Source of the DNA: Caballeronia arationis
GTDB lineage: Bacteria; Pseudomonadota; Gammaproteobacteria; Burkholderiales; Burkholderiaceae
Length of the DNA stretch: 64,000 nucleotides
Direction of reading: 5' to 3'
Assembly: GCF_001544975.2 (NCBI RefSeq)
Contig: NZ_FCOG02000008.1
Location: 90,275-154,274 of the forward strand
Part shown: piece by piece, positions 8,005 to 18,044 of the stretch
How positions within the stretch are numbered: position 1 is the stretch's first letter
How the letters are laid out: every line of letters starts with the position of its first letter
Translations under genes and position numbers: made by a program
The notes under the pieces: generated by a model
Told to the model about the DNA's origin: nothing
Databases searched by the model: none
Seen by the model: only the letters and a program-made list of their open reading frames with translations

Positions 8005-11000
8005 ATGAAACGCATGCTGTTTAATGCGACGCAGCAGGAAGAATTGCGCGTCGCCATCGTCGATGGGCAAAAACTCATCGACATCGACATCGAAACCGCC
8101 GGGCGCGAACAGCGCAAAGGCAATATCTACAAGGGAGTCGTCACCCGCATCGAGCCCTCGCTCGAAGCCTGTTTCGTCAACTACGGCGAGGACCGCCACG
8201 GTTTCCTCCCGTTCAAGGAAGTCGCCCGCCAGTATTTCCGCGACGGCGTCGACATGCGCTCCGCTCGCATCCAGGACGCGCTGCGCGAAGGCCAGGAACT
8301 CATCGTCCAGGTCGAAAAGGAAGAGCGCGGCAACAAGGGCGCGGCCCTGACCACCTTCATCTCGCTCGCTGGACGCTACCTCGTCCTGATGCCGAACAAC
8401 CCGCGCGGCGGCGGCGTGTCGCGCCGGATCGAAGGCGACGAGCGGCAGGAACTGCGCGAAACGATGGCGCAGCTCGAACTGCCGGAAGGCATGAGCATCA
8501 TCGCGCGCACGGCCGGCATCGGCCGCTCCGCCGAAGAACTGCAGTGGGACCTGAACTACCTGATGCAACTGTGGCGCGCGATCGAAGCCGCGTCGCAGAG
8601 CGGCGTCGCCGGCACGCCGATGCTGATCTATCTCGAATCGAGCCTCGTCATCCGCGCGATTCGCGACTACTTCCAGCCGGACATCGGCGAAATTCTCATC
8701 GACACGACCGAAATCCATGACCAGGCGCGCGCCTTCATGGACATCGTGATGCCCGACAACCTCCCGAAGGTGAAGCGCTATCACGACGACGTGCCGCTCT
8801 TCTCGCGCTTCCAGATCGAGCACCAGATCGAAACCGCGTATTCGCGCACGGTGCCGCTGCCCTCGGGCGGCGCGATCGTGATCGACCACACGGAAGCGCT
8901 CGTTGCCATCGACGTGAACTCGGCGCGCTCGACCAAGGGCGCGGACATCGAGGAAACGGCGACCCGCACGAACCTCGAAGCCGCCGACGAAGTTGCGCGC
9001 CAGTTGCGTCTACGCGACCTGGGCGGCCTGATCGTGATCGACTTCATCGACATGGAGTCGGCGAAGAGCCAGCGCGAAGTCGAGCAGCGCCTCAAGGATG
9101 CACTGAAGCACGACCGTGCGCGCGTCCAGATGGGCAAGATCTCGCGCTTCGGCCTGATGGAACTGTCGCGTCAGCGGCTGCGTCCGGCGCTCTCGGAAGG
9201 CAGCCACGTGACGTGCCCGCGCTGCAACGGCACGGGCCATATCCGCGATACCGAATCGTCCGCGCTGCAAGTGCTGCGGATCATTCAGGAAGAAGCAATG
9301 AAGGAAAACACCGCGGCGATCCATTGCCAGGTGCCGGTCGAGGTGACCGCCTTCCTGCTCAACGAAAAGCGCTCGGAAATCAACAAGATCGAATCGCGCT
9401 TCAAGGTCAACGTCGTCCTGATCCCGAACAAGCATCTCGAAACGCCGCACTACAAGCTGGAGCGCCTGCGTCACGACGACGCGCGTCTCGATGAGCCGCG
9501 CGCTTCGTGGAAGATGGCCGTGGAAGCGGCAACCGAGCTGGAATCGGAAACCGGCTACAGCAAGCGCACCGAAGAAGTGAAGCCGAAGCAGGAAGCGGCC
9601 GTGAAGGGCATCACGCCGGCGTCCCCGGCGCCGAGCGCGCCCGTGAAGCCGGCGCCTGTCGAAGCGGCCGCGCCAGCGGCACCAGCGTCCGCGCCGGCTG
9701 CCGGCGGCTTCATCGGCTGGCTGAAGAACCTGTTCGGCATGCAACCGCAAGCGCAGCCCGCACCGGCTCCGCTCGAAACGACAACACCCGCTCGGCCGAC
9801 GCGCGAGCGCGGCGAACGCACGGAGCGCGGCGAGCGTCCGGGCGGCGACCGCAATCGCAACCGACGCAACGGCGCAGCCGCACGCGACGGCGCAACCGCA
9901 GGTGCAACCGGCGCTGCGGGCGGCCGTCAAGGTGGCCGTCGCGAGGAACGCGAGCCGCGCGAAGCACGCGCCGGACGCGAAGGTCGCGAGGGGCGTGAAA
10001 CGCGCGAGCCGCGTGAAGCCCGCGAAGGCCGTGAGCCGCGCGAGGCACGTGAAGGCCGCGAACCGCGCGAAGGTCGCGAACCGCGCGAAGGTCGCGAGCG
10101 CGGCGAGCGCGCCCAGGAACGCGGTGCCGAGCGCACGGAACGTCCGGAAGCGGGTGAGCGCCAGGAACGTCGCGAACGTCCGGATCGTCCGGAGCGCGCC
10201 GAACGTGGCGAGCGCAAGAAGCCGCAGCCCGAAGCCGCCGTCGAAGCACTGACGCAAGGCGAAACCGTGGCATCGGAGATCGTCGAGAAGTCGGAAACGC
10301 AATTCGCAGGTGCCGATACGGCTCAAGGCATCGCCCAGGGCGATCAGTCGGCTGCGGCGCGGGAAGGCGAAGAGCGTCGTCGCCGTCGTCGCGGCCGTCG
10401 CGGTGGCCGTCGCGAGCGTGACGAGGAAGGCGTGACGGTGAATCACGCAGCCGACCTCGCGGAAAGCGAAGGTGCCGCGGACAGCATGTCCGCCCAGGCT
10501 GGCGTGTTCGACACGAGTTCGTCGCAGGAAGCGGGCGAGCGTCGCGAGACGCGTCCGGCCGCCCCGGTGGCCGCAGTCGCCGTGCCGGTTGCGGCGGCAG
10601 CGATCAGCGTGACGGAACTGCGCGAAGAAGTTCGTGAAGAAGTGCGTGAGCCCGTCGCCGAAACGCCGCAGCCCGCTGCGGCCGAACGCGCCGAAGCGCC
10701 GGCAGAGGCCAGGCAGGAAGAGCCCGCTCCGACGCCCGATCTGTTCGCGAAACCGGCAGCGCCCCAGCCGGTCGAGAACCCGTTCGGCGCGGAACCGAAG
10801 GTCGCGAAGACGGAGCCGGCGGACCCGTTCGCTCCCGCGTTCACGCCTGCCGTCGAAACGCCGAAGGCGCCTGAGCCTGCGCAAGTCGCCGAAGCAGTAG
10901 AGACAACGCAAGCCTTCAGGCCCGTCGAAGCGCCGGAACCGGTGAAGGCGGAGGAAGCACCGCAGGCGGTCGTTGCCGAGCCGATCAAGCCGGCGCCCGT

Positions 11001-11394
11001 CGCGGCAACGCCCGTGTCGGAAATCGTCGAGACGAGCGCGGCGGCGGAGCCGGTTGCGGCGCCCGCTCCCGTCGAACCGGAACCGGAGCCGGTCAAGGCG
11101 TTCGAAGCGGCTGTGGCCGAACCGGTTGCCTCGGCGGCTCCCGCCGCCAGGCCCGAGTCCGCACCGATCGCAACCGGCGGACTGAAGGAAGAAGCGCTCA
11201 AGCCGATGCTGGAAACGGCTGGCCTCGTCTGGGTGAACACCGACGCCGACAAGCTGCGCGCCGCAAGTGCCGCCGCTGAGCAGGTGGAAAGCCCGAAACG
11301 GGTGCCGCGCGAGCGCAAGGCGCTTCCGCCGGTCGATGCCGCGCCGATGCAGCAAGTCGAAACGGCTGGGAACGCCCATTCGGACGCCCACTAA
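8005..11394 (+). CDS. rne: Ribonuclease E
   Basis: This is the endoribonuclease that starts mRNA decay and processes rRNA and tRNA; it scaffolds the degradosome on the inner membrane. The 1129-residue protein has an S1 domain (about residues 36-120), a 5' sensor and a DNase I-like domain. The catalytic Asp303 (AIDVNS) and Asp346 (IVIDFIDM) and the Zn-link Cys404/Cys407 (CPRCNGTGH) have the same residue numbers as in E. coli. From about residue 530 the protein is disordered. It includes a tandem Arg-Glu-Pro-rich repeat block (residues 668-697), an Arg/Gly-rich patch ([17 protein letters not shown]) and an Ala/Pro/Glu-rich stretch, ending in a conserved-looking tail ([11 protein letters not shown], then [11 protein letters not shown]). 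Confidence 0.98.
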   Translation: MKRMLFNATQQEELRVAIVDGQKLIDIDIETAGREQRKGNIYKGVVTRIEPSLEACFVNYGEDRHGFLPFKEVARQYFRDGVDMRSARIQDALREGQELIVQVEKEERGNKGAALTTFISLAGRYLVLMPNNPRGGGVSRRIEGDERQELRETMAQLELPEGMSIIARTAGIGRSAEELQWDLNYLMQLWRAIEAASQSGVAGTPMLIYLESSLVIRAIRDYFQPDIGEILIDTTEIHDQARAFMDIVMPDNLPKVKRYHDDVPLFSRFQIEHQIETAYSRTVPLPSGGAIVIDHTEALVAIDVNSARSTKGADIEETATRTNLEAADEVARQLRLRDLGGLIVIDFIDMESAKSQREVEQRLKDALKHDRARVQMGKISRFGLMELSRQRLRPALSEGSHVTCPRCNGTGHIRDTESSALQVLRIIQEEAMKENTAAIHCQVPVEVTAFLLNEKRSEINKIESRFKVNVVLIPNKHLETPHYKLERLRHDDARLDEPRASWKMAVEAATELESETGYSKRTEEVKPKQEAAVKGITPASPAPSAPVKPAPVEAAAPAAPASAPAAGGFIGWLKNLFGMQPQAQPAPAPLETTTPARPTRERGERTERGERPGGDRNRNRRNGAAARDGATAGATGAAGGRQGGRREEREPREARAGREGREGRETREPREAREGREPREAREGREPREGREPREGRERGERAQERGAERTERPEAGERQERRERPDRPERAERGERKKPQPEAAVEALTQGETVASEIVEKSETQFAGADTAQGIAQGDQSAAAREGEERRRRRRGRRGGRRERDEEGVTVNHAADLAESEGAADSMSAQAGVFDTSSSQEAGERRETRPAAPVAAVAVPVAAAAISVTELREEVREEVREPVAETPQPAAAERAEAPAEARQEEPAPTPDLFAKPAAPQPVENPFGAEPKVAKTEPADPFAPAFTPAVETPKAPEPAQVAEAVETTQAFRPVEAPEPVKAEEAPQAVVAEPIKPAPVAATPVSEIVETSAAAEPVAAPAPVEPEPEPVKAFEAAVAEPVASAAPAARPESAPIATGGLKEEALKPMLETAGLVWVNTDADKLRAASAAAEQVESPKRVPRERKALPPVDAAPMQQVETAGNAHSDAH
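10006..10095 (+). repeat. In-frame tandem repeats in the RNase E tail
   Basis: Four tandem units of 27, 27, 18 and 18 bp encode [24 protein letters not shown] and EPREGR (residues 668-697). The last two units are identical at DNA level, which indicates recent slippage or unequal exchange. The surrounding 9960-10230 region encodes more degenerate versions of the same Arg/Glu pattern, probably an RNA-binding arginine-rich segment. Confidence 0.85.
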
Positions 11395-11453
11395 GGCGTA
11401 TGAACAGCCTGCGCCGCGACCACGGCGCAGGCGAAAAGCGTGACGATGCACAC

Positions 11454-11490
11454 AGCGCCACCGGTGAAAACCGTGTGGCGCTTTTCTTTT
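11454..11490 (+). terminator. Rho-independent terminator after rne
   Basis: AGCGCCAC plus CGGT pairs with ACCG plus GTGGCGCT (one bulged T) around a GAAA tetraloop and is followed by TTTCTTTT. It lies 60 bp after the rne stop and separates rne from moaA. Confidence 0.85.
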
Positions 11491-11602
11491 GTGCCCGGTG
11501 TAACGCTCCTTGCCAAAGGGTCTACGGGTTTCACGTCCTTACATCCGTTAAAATAATTGGATAGCCTCAAAAAAACAGAGCGCAGTCCTCGATAGAGCAG
11601 CC

Positions 11603-12712
11603 ATGTCCCGACGCATCATTCCCGTAGCCGATGTCAGCGCGATTCCGGATTTCTCCGGCGTCGCGACGCCGCCGTCGGGGCTCCTGACCGATACGCTTCA
11701 CCGTCCGTTGCGCGATCTGCGCATTTCGGTGACAGATCGTTGCAATTTCCGCTGCGTCTACTGCATGCCGCGCGAAGTCTTCGACAAGGACTACCAGTTC
11801 CTGCCGCACGCGGCTTTGCTGTCGTTCGAGGAAATTGAGCGGATCGCGCGGATTTTCGTCGCGCATGGCGTCGAGAAAATCCGGCTGACGGGCGGCGAGC
11901 CGCTCTTGCGCAAGAACATCGAATTCCTGATCGAGCGCCTTGCGCGTCTTGCGACGCCCGAAGGCCGCCCGCTCGACATCACGCTCACCACGAACGGCTC
12001 GATCCTCGCGCGCAAGGCGCGTTCGCTCGCGGACGCCGGTTTGTCGCGAGTAACGGTCAGCCTCGACGCCCTCGACGACGCCCTCTTCCGCCAGATGAAC
12101 GACGCGGATTTCGCGGTCGCCGACGTGCTCGAAGGCATCGAGGCCGCGCACGCCGCCGGCCTCGCGCCGCTCAAGGTCAACATGGTCGTCAAGCGCGGCA
12201 CGAACGACCAGGAAATCGTCCCGATGGCGCGCCACTTCAAGGGCAGCGGCACCGTCCTGCGGTTCATCGAATACATGGACGTGGGCGCCTCGAACGGCTG
12301 GAACATGACCGAGGTGCTGCCCTCGGCCGAAGTGGTCGCGCGCATCGCGGAGGATTTCCCGCTGCGCCCGCTCGAAGCGCATTCGGCCGCCGAAACCGCC
12401 CAGCGCTGGGGTTATGTCGACGGCGGCGGCGAAATCGGCGTGATTTCCAGCGTGACGCGCGCGTTCTGCGGCAGCTGCACGCGCGCGCGCCTCTCGACCG
12501 AGGGCAAGCTCTACCTGTGCCTGTTCGCGAACCACGGCCACGATTTGCGCGGCCTCGTGCGGAGCGGCGCGAGCGACGACACCATCGCCACCGCGATCGC
12601 CCGCATCTGGGAGCGGCGCACCGACCGTTATTCGCAACTGCGCGGCAGCAACGCGCTGCCGGTTCCCGATCCCGACGCGCCGCGCGTCGAGATGTCGTAT
12701 ATCGGCGGCTGA
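11603..12712 (+). CDS. moaA: MoaA, GTP 3',8-cyclase (molybdenum cofactor biosynthesis)
   Basis: This radical SAM enzyme does the first step of Moco synthesis, GTP to 3',8-cyclo-GTP, together with MoaC. The 369-residue protein has the radical SAM Cys-x3-Cys-x2-Cys motif at Cys47, Cys51 and Cys54 ([12 protein letters not shown]), the [10 protein letters not shown] motif, and the second cluster motif [10 protein letters not shown] with a later YLCLF. It ends in the conserved Gly-Gly. About 35 extra N-terminal residues precede the first radical SAM strand. It begins a moaA-mobA-moeA cluster; the mobA start lies two bases after its stop. Confidence 0.97.
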   Translation: MSRRIIPVADVSAIPDFSGVATPPSGLLTDTLHRPLRDLRISVTDRCNFRCVYCMPREVFDKDYQFLPHAALLSFEEIERIARIFVAHGVEKIRLTGGEPLLRKNIEFLIERLARLATPEGRPLDITLTTNGSILARKARSLADAGLSRVTVSLDALDDALFRQMNDADFAVADVLEGIEAAHAAGLAPLKVNMVVKRGTNDQEIVPMARHFKGSGTVLRFIEYMDVGASNGWNMTEVLPSAEVVARIAEDFPLRPLEAHSAAETAQRWGYVDGGGEIGVISSVTRAFCGSCTRARLSTEGKLYLCLFANHGHDLRGLVRSGASDDTIATAIARIWERRTDRYSQLRGSNALPVPDPDAPRVEMSYIGG

Positions 12713-12713
12713 C

Positions 12714-13337
12714 TTGTCTCATTCCGGCATCGCGCAATCCGACATCACCGGCGTCGTGCTCGCGGGCGGCCGCGGTTCGCGCATGGGCGGCGTCGACAAG
12801 GGCATGCAGCCGTTTCTCGGCGAACCGCTCGCACTTCACGTGCTGCGGCGTCTAGCGCCGCAGGTTGGCGCGATGCTGATTAGCGCGAATCGCAGCATCG
12901 ACGAATACGCGCGTCTCGGCGAGCCGTTCGGCGCGAAGGTCGTCGCCGATACGCTTCCCGACTATCCCGGTCCGCTTGCCGGCATCGCCGCGGCGATGCG
13001 CGCGGCCCAAACGCGGTACGTGCTTACCGCGCCCTGCGATGCGCCCTATGCCGACGAGCATCTCGCCCGCACGCTCGCCGACGCGCTCACGGCTGCGCAA
13101 GCCGACATCGCGACCGCGGTGATCGTGGACGCGAACGGCCAGCGCAATCTGCATCCGGTGTTCGCACTCGCGCGCGCGTCGCTTGCCGACGACCTCGAAA
13201 CCAGTCTGCGCGCGGGCGAGCGCAAGGTGCGCGCGTGGTACGCGCGCCACAAGACGGTGGAAGTGGCATTCCCCGATGTGCACGCGTTTTACAATGTCAA
13301 CGATTTGCAGCAGCTAGCCGAGCTGGAGCGCCGATAG
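12714..13337 (+). CDS. mobA: MobA, molybdenum cofactor guanylyltransferase
   Basis: MobA attaches GMP to molybdopterin to make the bis-MGD cofactor. The 207-residue product shows the nucleotidyltransferase loop VVLAGGRGSRMGGVDKGM, then DTLPDYPGPLAGI and LTAPCDAPY. The start is a TTG two bases after the moaA stop. No ATG lies between that stop and the LAGG loop, and a later start would remove the GTP-binding loop. It is tightly coupled to moaA. Confidence 0.94.
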   Translation: MSHSGIAQSDITGVVLAGGRGSRMGGVDKGMQPFLGEPLALHVLRRLAPQVGAMLISANRSIDEYARLGEPFGAKVVADTLPDYPGPLAGIAAAMRAAQTRYVLTAPCDAPYADEHLARTLADALTAAQADIATAVIVDANGQRNLHPVFALARASLADDLETSLRAGERKVRAWYARHKTVEVAFPDVHAFYNVNDLQQLAELERR

Positions 13338-13478
13338 CGAATTGGCGAACCCAGGGGTTTCAGGCGACATCGAAACCAGTCGGACGCCGCCTTCTCCCGA
13401 CTCGTGCGTCAGGCGCACCCGGCGTCGCGAGACATCCCGTTCAATCGCCCGACTCCGGTCGCGACCCGTCCCGATTCA

Positions 13479-14780
13479 ATGACCACGTCCAAGCCCTTTC
13501 CCGGTTGCATCGCCCAGTACGACCCGAACGCCCTGCCCGTCGGCGCGGCGCAGGAGATCGTGCGCCAGTGGGCTGCGCCGCGCGGGCAGGCTGCGTCGTT
13601 CGAGCGAGTGAGCCTCTTCGATGCACTGGATCGCGTGCTGGCCGAAGATGTCGTCTCGCCGATCGACGTGCCCTCCCACGACAACTCCGCGATGGACGGC
13701 TACGCGTTCGCGGGCGCTTGCCTCGGTGGCGCACGCGAGGTCGATCTGAAAGTGGTCGGCACGGCGCTCGCGGGACAGCCGTTTCTCGACACACCGTCCG
13801 TCGCGCAGTGCGTGCGCATCATGACGGGCGCGCTGATTCCGCCCGGCTGCGACACCGTCGTGCCGCAGGAACTCGTCACGCGCGAAGGCGACGCGATCCG
13901 CTTCGCGGCGGGCGCCGTGCAGCCGGGCCAGAACCGGCGCCTCGCGGGCGAGGATCTCGCGAAGGACCGGCCGGCGCTCGCGGCGGGCCGTATCATGCGG
14001 GCATCGGACCTGGGCTTGCTGGCGTCGCTCGGCATTGCGGAAGTCGCGGTTCGGCGACGTCTGCGGATCGCGTTCTTTTCGACCGGCGACGAACTGCGTT
14101 CGGTCGGCGAAACGCTGACTCCGGGCAGCATCTACGACAGCAACCGCTACACGCTCTACGCGATGCTGCGCCGGCTGAATGTCGAGCCGATCGATCTGGG
14201 CGTGGTCCGCGACGATCGCGCATCGCTCGAGAAGGCGTTGCGCCACGCGACCGAAACAGCCGATGTCGTCATCAGTTCGGGCGGCGTATCGGTGGGCGAT
14301 GCGGACTTCACGCGCGAACTGATGAATTCGCTCGGCGATGTCGCGTTCTGGAAGATCGCGATGCGCCCGGGCCGCCCGCTCGCGTTCGGCCGGCTGTGGT
14401 CCGGTCCGCGCGCGGGCGAAGGCGAATCGGCGCTCTTCTTCGGCTTGCCGGGCAATCCGGTCGCGGTGATGGCGACGTTCTATTTCATCGTGCGCGAAGC
14501 TTTGCTCGCGATGTCGGGCGCGACGCGCGAACCGCTGCCGCTGATCCAGGCCGTCAGCCCGCAACCGATCAGGAAACGCGCGGGCCGCACCGAGTTCCAG
14601 CGCGGCATCGCGCGCCGCGACGACGACGGGCGCTTCGTCGTCGTCACAACGGGACCGCAGGGTTCGGGCGTACTCAGTTCGATGAGCAATGCAAACTGCT
14701 TCATCGTCCTGGAACATGACCGCGGCGACGTCGACGCTGGCGAAACGGTCGACATCCTGCCCTTCGCCGGACTGATCTGA
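13479..14780 (+). CDS. moeA: MoeA, molybdopterin molybdenumtransferase
   Basis: MoeA inserts molybdate into adenylated molybdopterin. The 433-residue protein has the domain order of the family: HDNSAMDGYAF near the N-terminus, then STGDEL, SNRYTL, SSGGVSVGDADF and FGLPGNPVAVM, and a C-terminal beta-barrel domain. I chose the ATG at 13479 (MTTSKPFPG) because the frame upstream of it, reachable from a GTG at 13404, encodes residues that do not resemble the family. No good ribosome binding site is visible for either start. It follows mobA after 141 bp. Confidence 0.94.
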   Translation: MTTSKPFPGCIAQYDPNALPVGAAQEIVRQWAAPRGQAASFERVSLFDALDRVLAEDVVSPIDVPSHDNSAMDGYAFAGACLGGAREVDLKVVGTALAGQPFLDTPSVAQCVRIMTGALIPPGCDTVVPQELVTREGDAIRFAAGAVQPGQNRRLAGEDLAKDRPALAAGRIMRASDLGLLASLGIAEVAVRRRLRIAFFSTGDELRSVGETLTPGSIYDSNRYTLYAMLRRLNVEPIDLGVVRDDRASLEKALRHATETADVVISSGGVSVGDADFTRELMNSLGDVAFWKIAMRPGRPLAFGRLWSGPRAGEGESALFFGLPGNPVAVMATFYFIVREALLAMSGATREPLPLIQAVSPQPIRKRAGRTEFQRGIARRDDDGRFVVVTTGPQGSGVLSSMSNANCFIVLEHDRGDVDAGETVDILPFAGLI

Positions 14781-14828
14781 AACGCGCAACAGGCTTTTGA
14801 AACACCGACAGACGGGGATTTTCCTTCA

Positions 14829-15104
14829 ATGAAAAAGCAGATTTCCTTCATCGCACCGGGACAAACGGCAAAGGCGCTGATCCTCGTGTACCTGACGTTC
14901 AGCGTGCCGATCGTGCTGCTGGGCGTGCTGGTCGCGTTCTTCCGCTTCGGCTCGGTCGAACTCAGCACGGTGACGAGCGCGCTGCTGCTCAACGCGATCC
15001 TTGGCTTCGTCCTTCTGTGGATCGCGTGCCACGCGTACAACTGGGTGGCGTCGCGCTTCGGCGGGATCGAGATCGTCTTGTCCGACGCGCCGGAGGAAGC
15101 GTGA
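14829..15104 (+). CDS. Small two-helix inner-membrane protein, function unknown
   Basis: The 91-residue protein has two predicted membrane segments (about residues 16-38 and 47-69) and a short soluble end. I recognise no functional domain. Its stop shares one base with the following acetyltransferase start (TGATG). That junction, with GGAGG upstream, indicates coupled translation of the pair. It follows moeA by 48 bp, so it may also share the moco transcript. Confidence 0.75.
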   Translation: MKKQISFIAPGQTAKALILVYLTFSVPIVLLGVLVAFFRFGSVELSTVTSALLLNAILGFVLLWIACHAYNWVASRFGGIEIVLSDAPEEA

Positions 15105-15583
15105 TGAGCGCGCTGATCCGCACGGCCACACCCACTGACGTCGGCGCGATCTTCGCGCTGATGCTCGAACTCGCCGAATTCGAGAAGCTCACGCATCTCT
15201 TCGTCGCCACCGAAGACGGCGTGCACGATGCGCTATTCGGCGCGCGGCCCGCCGCCGAAGCGCTCGTCGCAGAGGAGAACGGCGCGGTGGTCGGTTATGC
15301 GCTTTTCTTCCACAACTTCTCGACGTTCCTCGGCAAACGCGGCCTCTACCTCGAAGACCTGTACGTGCGTCCTAATCTGCGCGGCAGCGGTCTCGGCACG
15401 AAAATGCTGCGCGCGCTCGCGGCACTCGCCGTCGAGCGCAAATGCGGCCGCTTCGAATGGTCGGTGCTCGACTGGAACCAGCAGGCCATCGACTTCTACG
15501 AAAAGATGGGGGCGACCGTGCTGCCCGACTGGCGCATCGTGCGCATCACGGGCGACTCGCTCGACAAGCTGGCTCACGGCTGA
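15104..15583 (+). CDS. GNAT acetyltransferase, diamine/thialysine N-acetyltransferase type
   Basis: The 159-residue GCN5-related N-acetyltransferase contains the acetyl-CoA loop RPNLRGSGLGTKML and the motif WSVLDWNQQAIDFYEKMGA. This closely follows the spermidine/spermine and thialysine acetyltransferase (SAT1/SAT2) family, so the substrate is probably a diamine or lysine analogue. The start at 15104 has GGAGG upstream and overlaps the stop of the preceding membrane gene. It is convergent with rmuC. Confidence 0.88.
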   Translation: MSALIRTATPTDVGAIFALMLELAEFEKLTHLFVATEDGVHDALFGARPAAEALVAEENGAVVGYALFFHNFSTFLGKRGLYLEDLYVRPNLRGSGLGTKMLRALAALAVERKCGRFEWSVLDWNQQAIDFYEKMGATVLPDWRIVRITGDSLDKLAHG

Positions 15584-15591
15584 CTGGTCTA

Positions 15592-17058
15592 TCAGGCGTC
15601 GTCGGGATCTTCGCCCGGCGACGCCCCGAGCATCCCCGCCACCTGCTCTCCCGGCAACGCCTCGACATCGCGCAGCTTCTTGTTCATCTGACGCGTGCGC
15701 GTCTCCGCCGCTTCGATCGATCGCGTCACGGTTTCGAGTTGCCGTCTGGTGTTCGCGAGCACATCGCCGAACTTGCGGAACTCGGTCTTCACCGCGCCGA
15801 GCACCTGCCACACCTCGCTCGAACGCTTCTCGATGGCGAGCGTACGGAAGCCCATCTGCAAACTGTTGAGCAACGCGGTCAGCGTCGTCGGCCCGGCGAC
15901 GCTCACCCGATACTCCCGCTGCAGCATGTCCGTGAGTCCGGGACGCCGCAGGATCTCCGCGTACAAGCCTTCGGTCGGCAGAAAGAGCAGCGCGAAATCC
16001 GTGGTGTGCGGCGGCGCGACGTACTTCTCCGCGATCGTCTTCGCCTCCGCGCGCACGCGCCCTTCGAGCGCACGCGACGCTTCTTCCACTGCGACCGGAT
16101 CGGCGCGTTCCTGCGCGTCGATCAGACGTTCATAGTCCTCGCGCGGAAACTTCGCGTCGATAGGCAGCCAGACAGGCGTCGCGACGCTGCCGGCGGTGCC
16201 GGGCGTGTCGTGCCGCCCGGGCAACCTGATTGCGAACTCGACGCGCTCGCTGCTCTTCGGAATCGTCGCGACGTTCTTGGCGTATTGATCGGGCGTGAGC
16301 ACCTGTTCGAGCAGCGACTCAAGTTGCACTTCGCCCCACGTTCCGCGCGTCTTGACGTTGGTCAGCACCTTCTTGAGATCGCCGACGCCCGCCGCCAGCG
16401 TCTGCATCTCGCCGAGCCCGCGATGCACCTGCTCCAACCGTTCGGACACGAGCTTGAACGATTCGCCGAGCCGTTGCTCCAGCGTCGCGTGCAGCTTTTC
16501 GTCGACGGTGCGGCGCATTTCGTCCAGCTTCGCCGCGTTGTTCGCCTCGATATCCTTCAGCCGCGCTTCGAGCGTCGCGCGCACTTCGGTCAGGCGCCGG
16601 TCGTTTGTCTCCGACAGTTGCGCGAGTTGCAGCGCGAGCGTGTCACCGAAGCGCTTCAGCGCATTGCCCTGCTCGTCGCGCGCATGCTGGAGCTGCAGCG
16701 CATTGCTTTCCGTGAGCTTCACGAGCTGCTGCGCGAAGGCTTCGATCTGCGCGTTCTGCACGGTCGCCATGCTGGCGAGCTGCGTCGCGAGCGTCTGCTG
16801 GAACTGCGCGAAACCGCTGCTCGCCTCGGTGCGCGACGCGCGCGAGCTCTCCGTGATGTCGCTCCGCAAGCCGCGTTCGAGCCGTTCCTGCGCGCGCGCA
16901 TGCGCCTCGCCCATGTCGTTGACGCGATCCGTCAGCGCCGCGAATTCCTCGTCGATGTCGGCGTGCGCATTGCGGCGCGCGAGCACGAACAGCGCGATCG
17001 AAACAATGACGAGCGCGATCGCCAGGAACGCGACCGCGCCGGGCAACAGCATGGTCAT
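15592..17058 (-). CDS. rmuC: RmuC family DNA recombination protein
   Basis: RmuC proteins limit rearrangements at inverted repeats and have a PD-(D/E)XK nuclease-like domain. The 488-residue product has an N-terminal membrane anchor (about residues 8-28), a long coiled coil to about residue 250, then the RmuC domain with GTWGEVQLESLLEQVL, LPIDAKFPREDYERL and FLPTEGLYAE. The start overlaps the stop of the upstream dehydrogenase gene by 4 bp. The two are therefore coupled, although their functions look unrelated. Confidence 0.94.
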   Translation of the reverse strand: MTMLLPGAVAFLAIALVIVSIALFVLARRNAHADIDEEFAALTDRVNDMGEAHARAQERLERGLRSDITESSRASRTEASSGFAQFQQTLATQLASMATVQNAQIEAFAQQLVKLTESNALQLQHARDEQGNALKRFGDTLALQLAQLSETNDRRLTEVRATLEARLKDIEANNAAKLDEMRRTVDEKLHATLEQRLGESFKLVSERLEQVHRGLGEMQTLAAGVGDLKKVLTNVKTRGTWGEVQLESLLEQVLTPDQYAKNVATIPKSSERVEFAIRLPGRHDTPGTAGSVATPVWLPIDAKFPREDYERLIDAQERADPVAVEEASRALEGRVRAEAKTIAEKYVAPPHTTDFALLFLPTEGLYAEILRRPGLTDMLQREYRVSVAGPTTLTALLNSLQMGFRTLAIEKRSSEVWQVLGAVKTEFRKFGDVLANTRRQLETVTRSIEAAETRTRQMNKKLRDVEALPGEQVAGMLGASPGEDPDDA

Positions 17059-18035
17059 TTCTTCAGCACGTCGGGGTTGATCGGATTAGGCGGGTTGCCG
17101 GCGCGCGGACCTTCGCCCAGACCGGCGATGAGGTTGTCGGCGGCCAGATTCGCCATCGCGCGGCGCGTCGCTTCGCTCGCGCTCGCGATGTGCGGCGTCA
17201 GCACGACATTCGAGAGCGTCAGGAAATCGCGGTTGAAGTTCGGCTCGCCTTCGAACACGTCGAGACCCGCGCCCGCGATCTGGCGGCGCCGCAATGCCTC
17301 GATCAGCGCCGCGTCGTCGACGATGCCGCCGCGTGCAATGTTGGTCAGCGTTGCCGTCGGCTTCATCAGCGCGAGTTCGGCCCCGCCGATCGTGTGATGG
17401 CTCGCGCTGCTGTACGGCACGACGAGCACGACGTGGTCGGCGTGCTTGAGCAAGTCCTCTTTCGACGCGTATTCGGCGTTCAGTTCAGCTTCGATCTCAG
17501 GCGCGACGCGCGAGCGGTTGTGATAGATCACGCGCATGCTGAAGCCTTTCGCGCGCCGCGCGAGCGCCTGGCCGATGCGTCCCATGCCGATCACGCCGAG
17601 CGTCGAGCCGTAGATGTCCGATCCGGTGAACGCGTCGTACGACCACTCCTGCCATTTGCCGGCGCGCAGATAGTGCTCGGATTCCGTGACGCGGCGAGCC
17701 GTCGCCATCATCAGCGCCCAGCCGAAATCGGCCGTGGTTTCGTTCAGCACGTCTGGCGTGTTGGTGCCGAGCACGCCGTGCGCGTTGAACGCCTGCATGT
17801 CGAAGTTGTTGTACCCGACCGCCATGTTCGACACCACTTTCAGGTTCGGCGCGCCTTCGATTGCCTTCGCGCCGACCGGATCGCCCGCTATGAACGCGCC
17901 GTCCTTGTCGGCGAGACGCGCGGCGATCTGATCGGCGGGCAGCGCCGGGCCGTCGTGGGCATCGACTTCGAAATACTGTTTCAGGCGCTCGATCACATCG
18001 GGGAAGATGGGACGTGAGACAAAAACCTTCTTCAT
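17055..18035 (-). CDS. ghrB: D-2-hydroxyacid dehydrogenase (glyoxylate/hydroxypyruvate reductase type)
   Basis: The 326-residue NAD(P)-dependent enzyme has the Rossmann motif GVIGMGRIGQA and the catalytic triad residues of the family: Arg in NIARGGIVDD, Glu in DVFEGEPN and His in LTPHIASAS. The nearest named enzyme is GhrB (2-ketogluconate, glyoxylate and hydroxypyruvate reductase). D-lactate-type activity cannot be excluded from sequence alone. It lies 9 bp downstream of the antiporter gene and overlaps rmuC. Confidence 0.88.
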   Translation of the reverse strand: MKKVFVSRPIFPDVIERLKQYFEVDAHDGPALPADQIAARLADKDGAFIAGDPVGAKAIEGAPNLKVVSNMAVGYNNFDMQAFNAHGVLGTNTPDVLNETTADFGWALMMATARRVTESEHYLRAGKWQEWSYDAFTGSDIYGSTLGVIGMGRIGQALARRAKGFSMRVIYHNRSRVAPEIEAELNAEYASKEDLLKHADHVVLVVPYSSASHHTIGGAELALMKPTATLTNIARGGIVDDAALIEALRRRQIAGAGLDVFEGEPNFNRDFLTLSNVVLTPHIASASEATRRAMANLAADNLIAGLGEGPRAGNPPNPINPDVLKK

Positions 18036-18044
18036 CGGTTGCTC

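Noticed and set aside
7155..8024. Open frames in the rne leader
   Set aside because: No ribosome binding site, no family resemblance, and Arg/Pro-rich composition; they change sense where GC-rich tracts occur.
10006..10095. Repeat cluster resembling a CRISPR array
   Set aside because: Units are in-frame, contiguous with no spacers, and code for a protein repeat in RNase E.
9010..11451. An 813-codon open frame opposite rne, and long frames opposite other genes (132-1289 plus, 15442-17397 plus, 35323-38445 minus, 41937-44243 minus)
   Set aside because: Their translations are Arg/Ala/Pro-rich, with no motif, and mirror real genes on the other strand. High GC in codon position 3 removes stop codons and creates such shadows.
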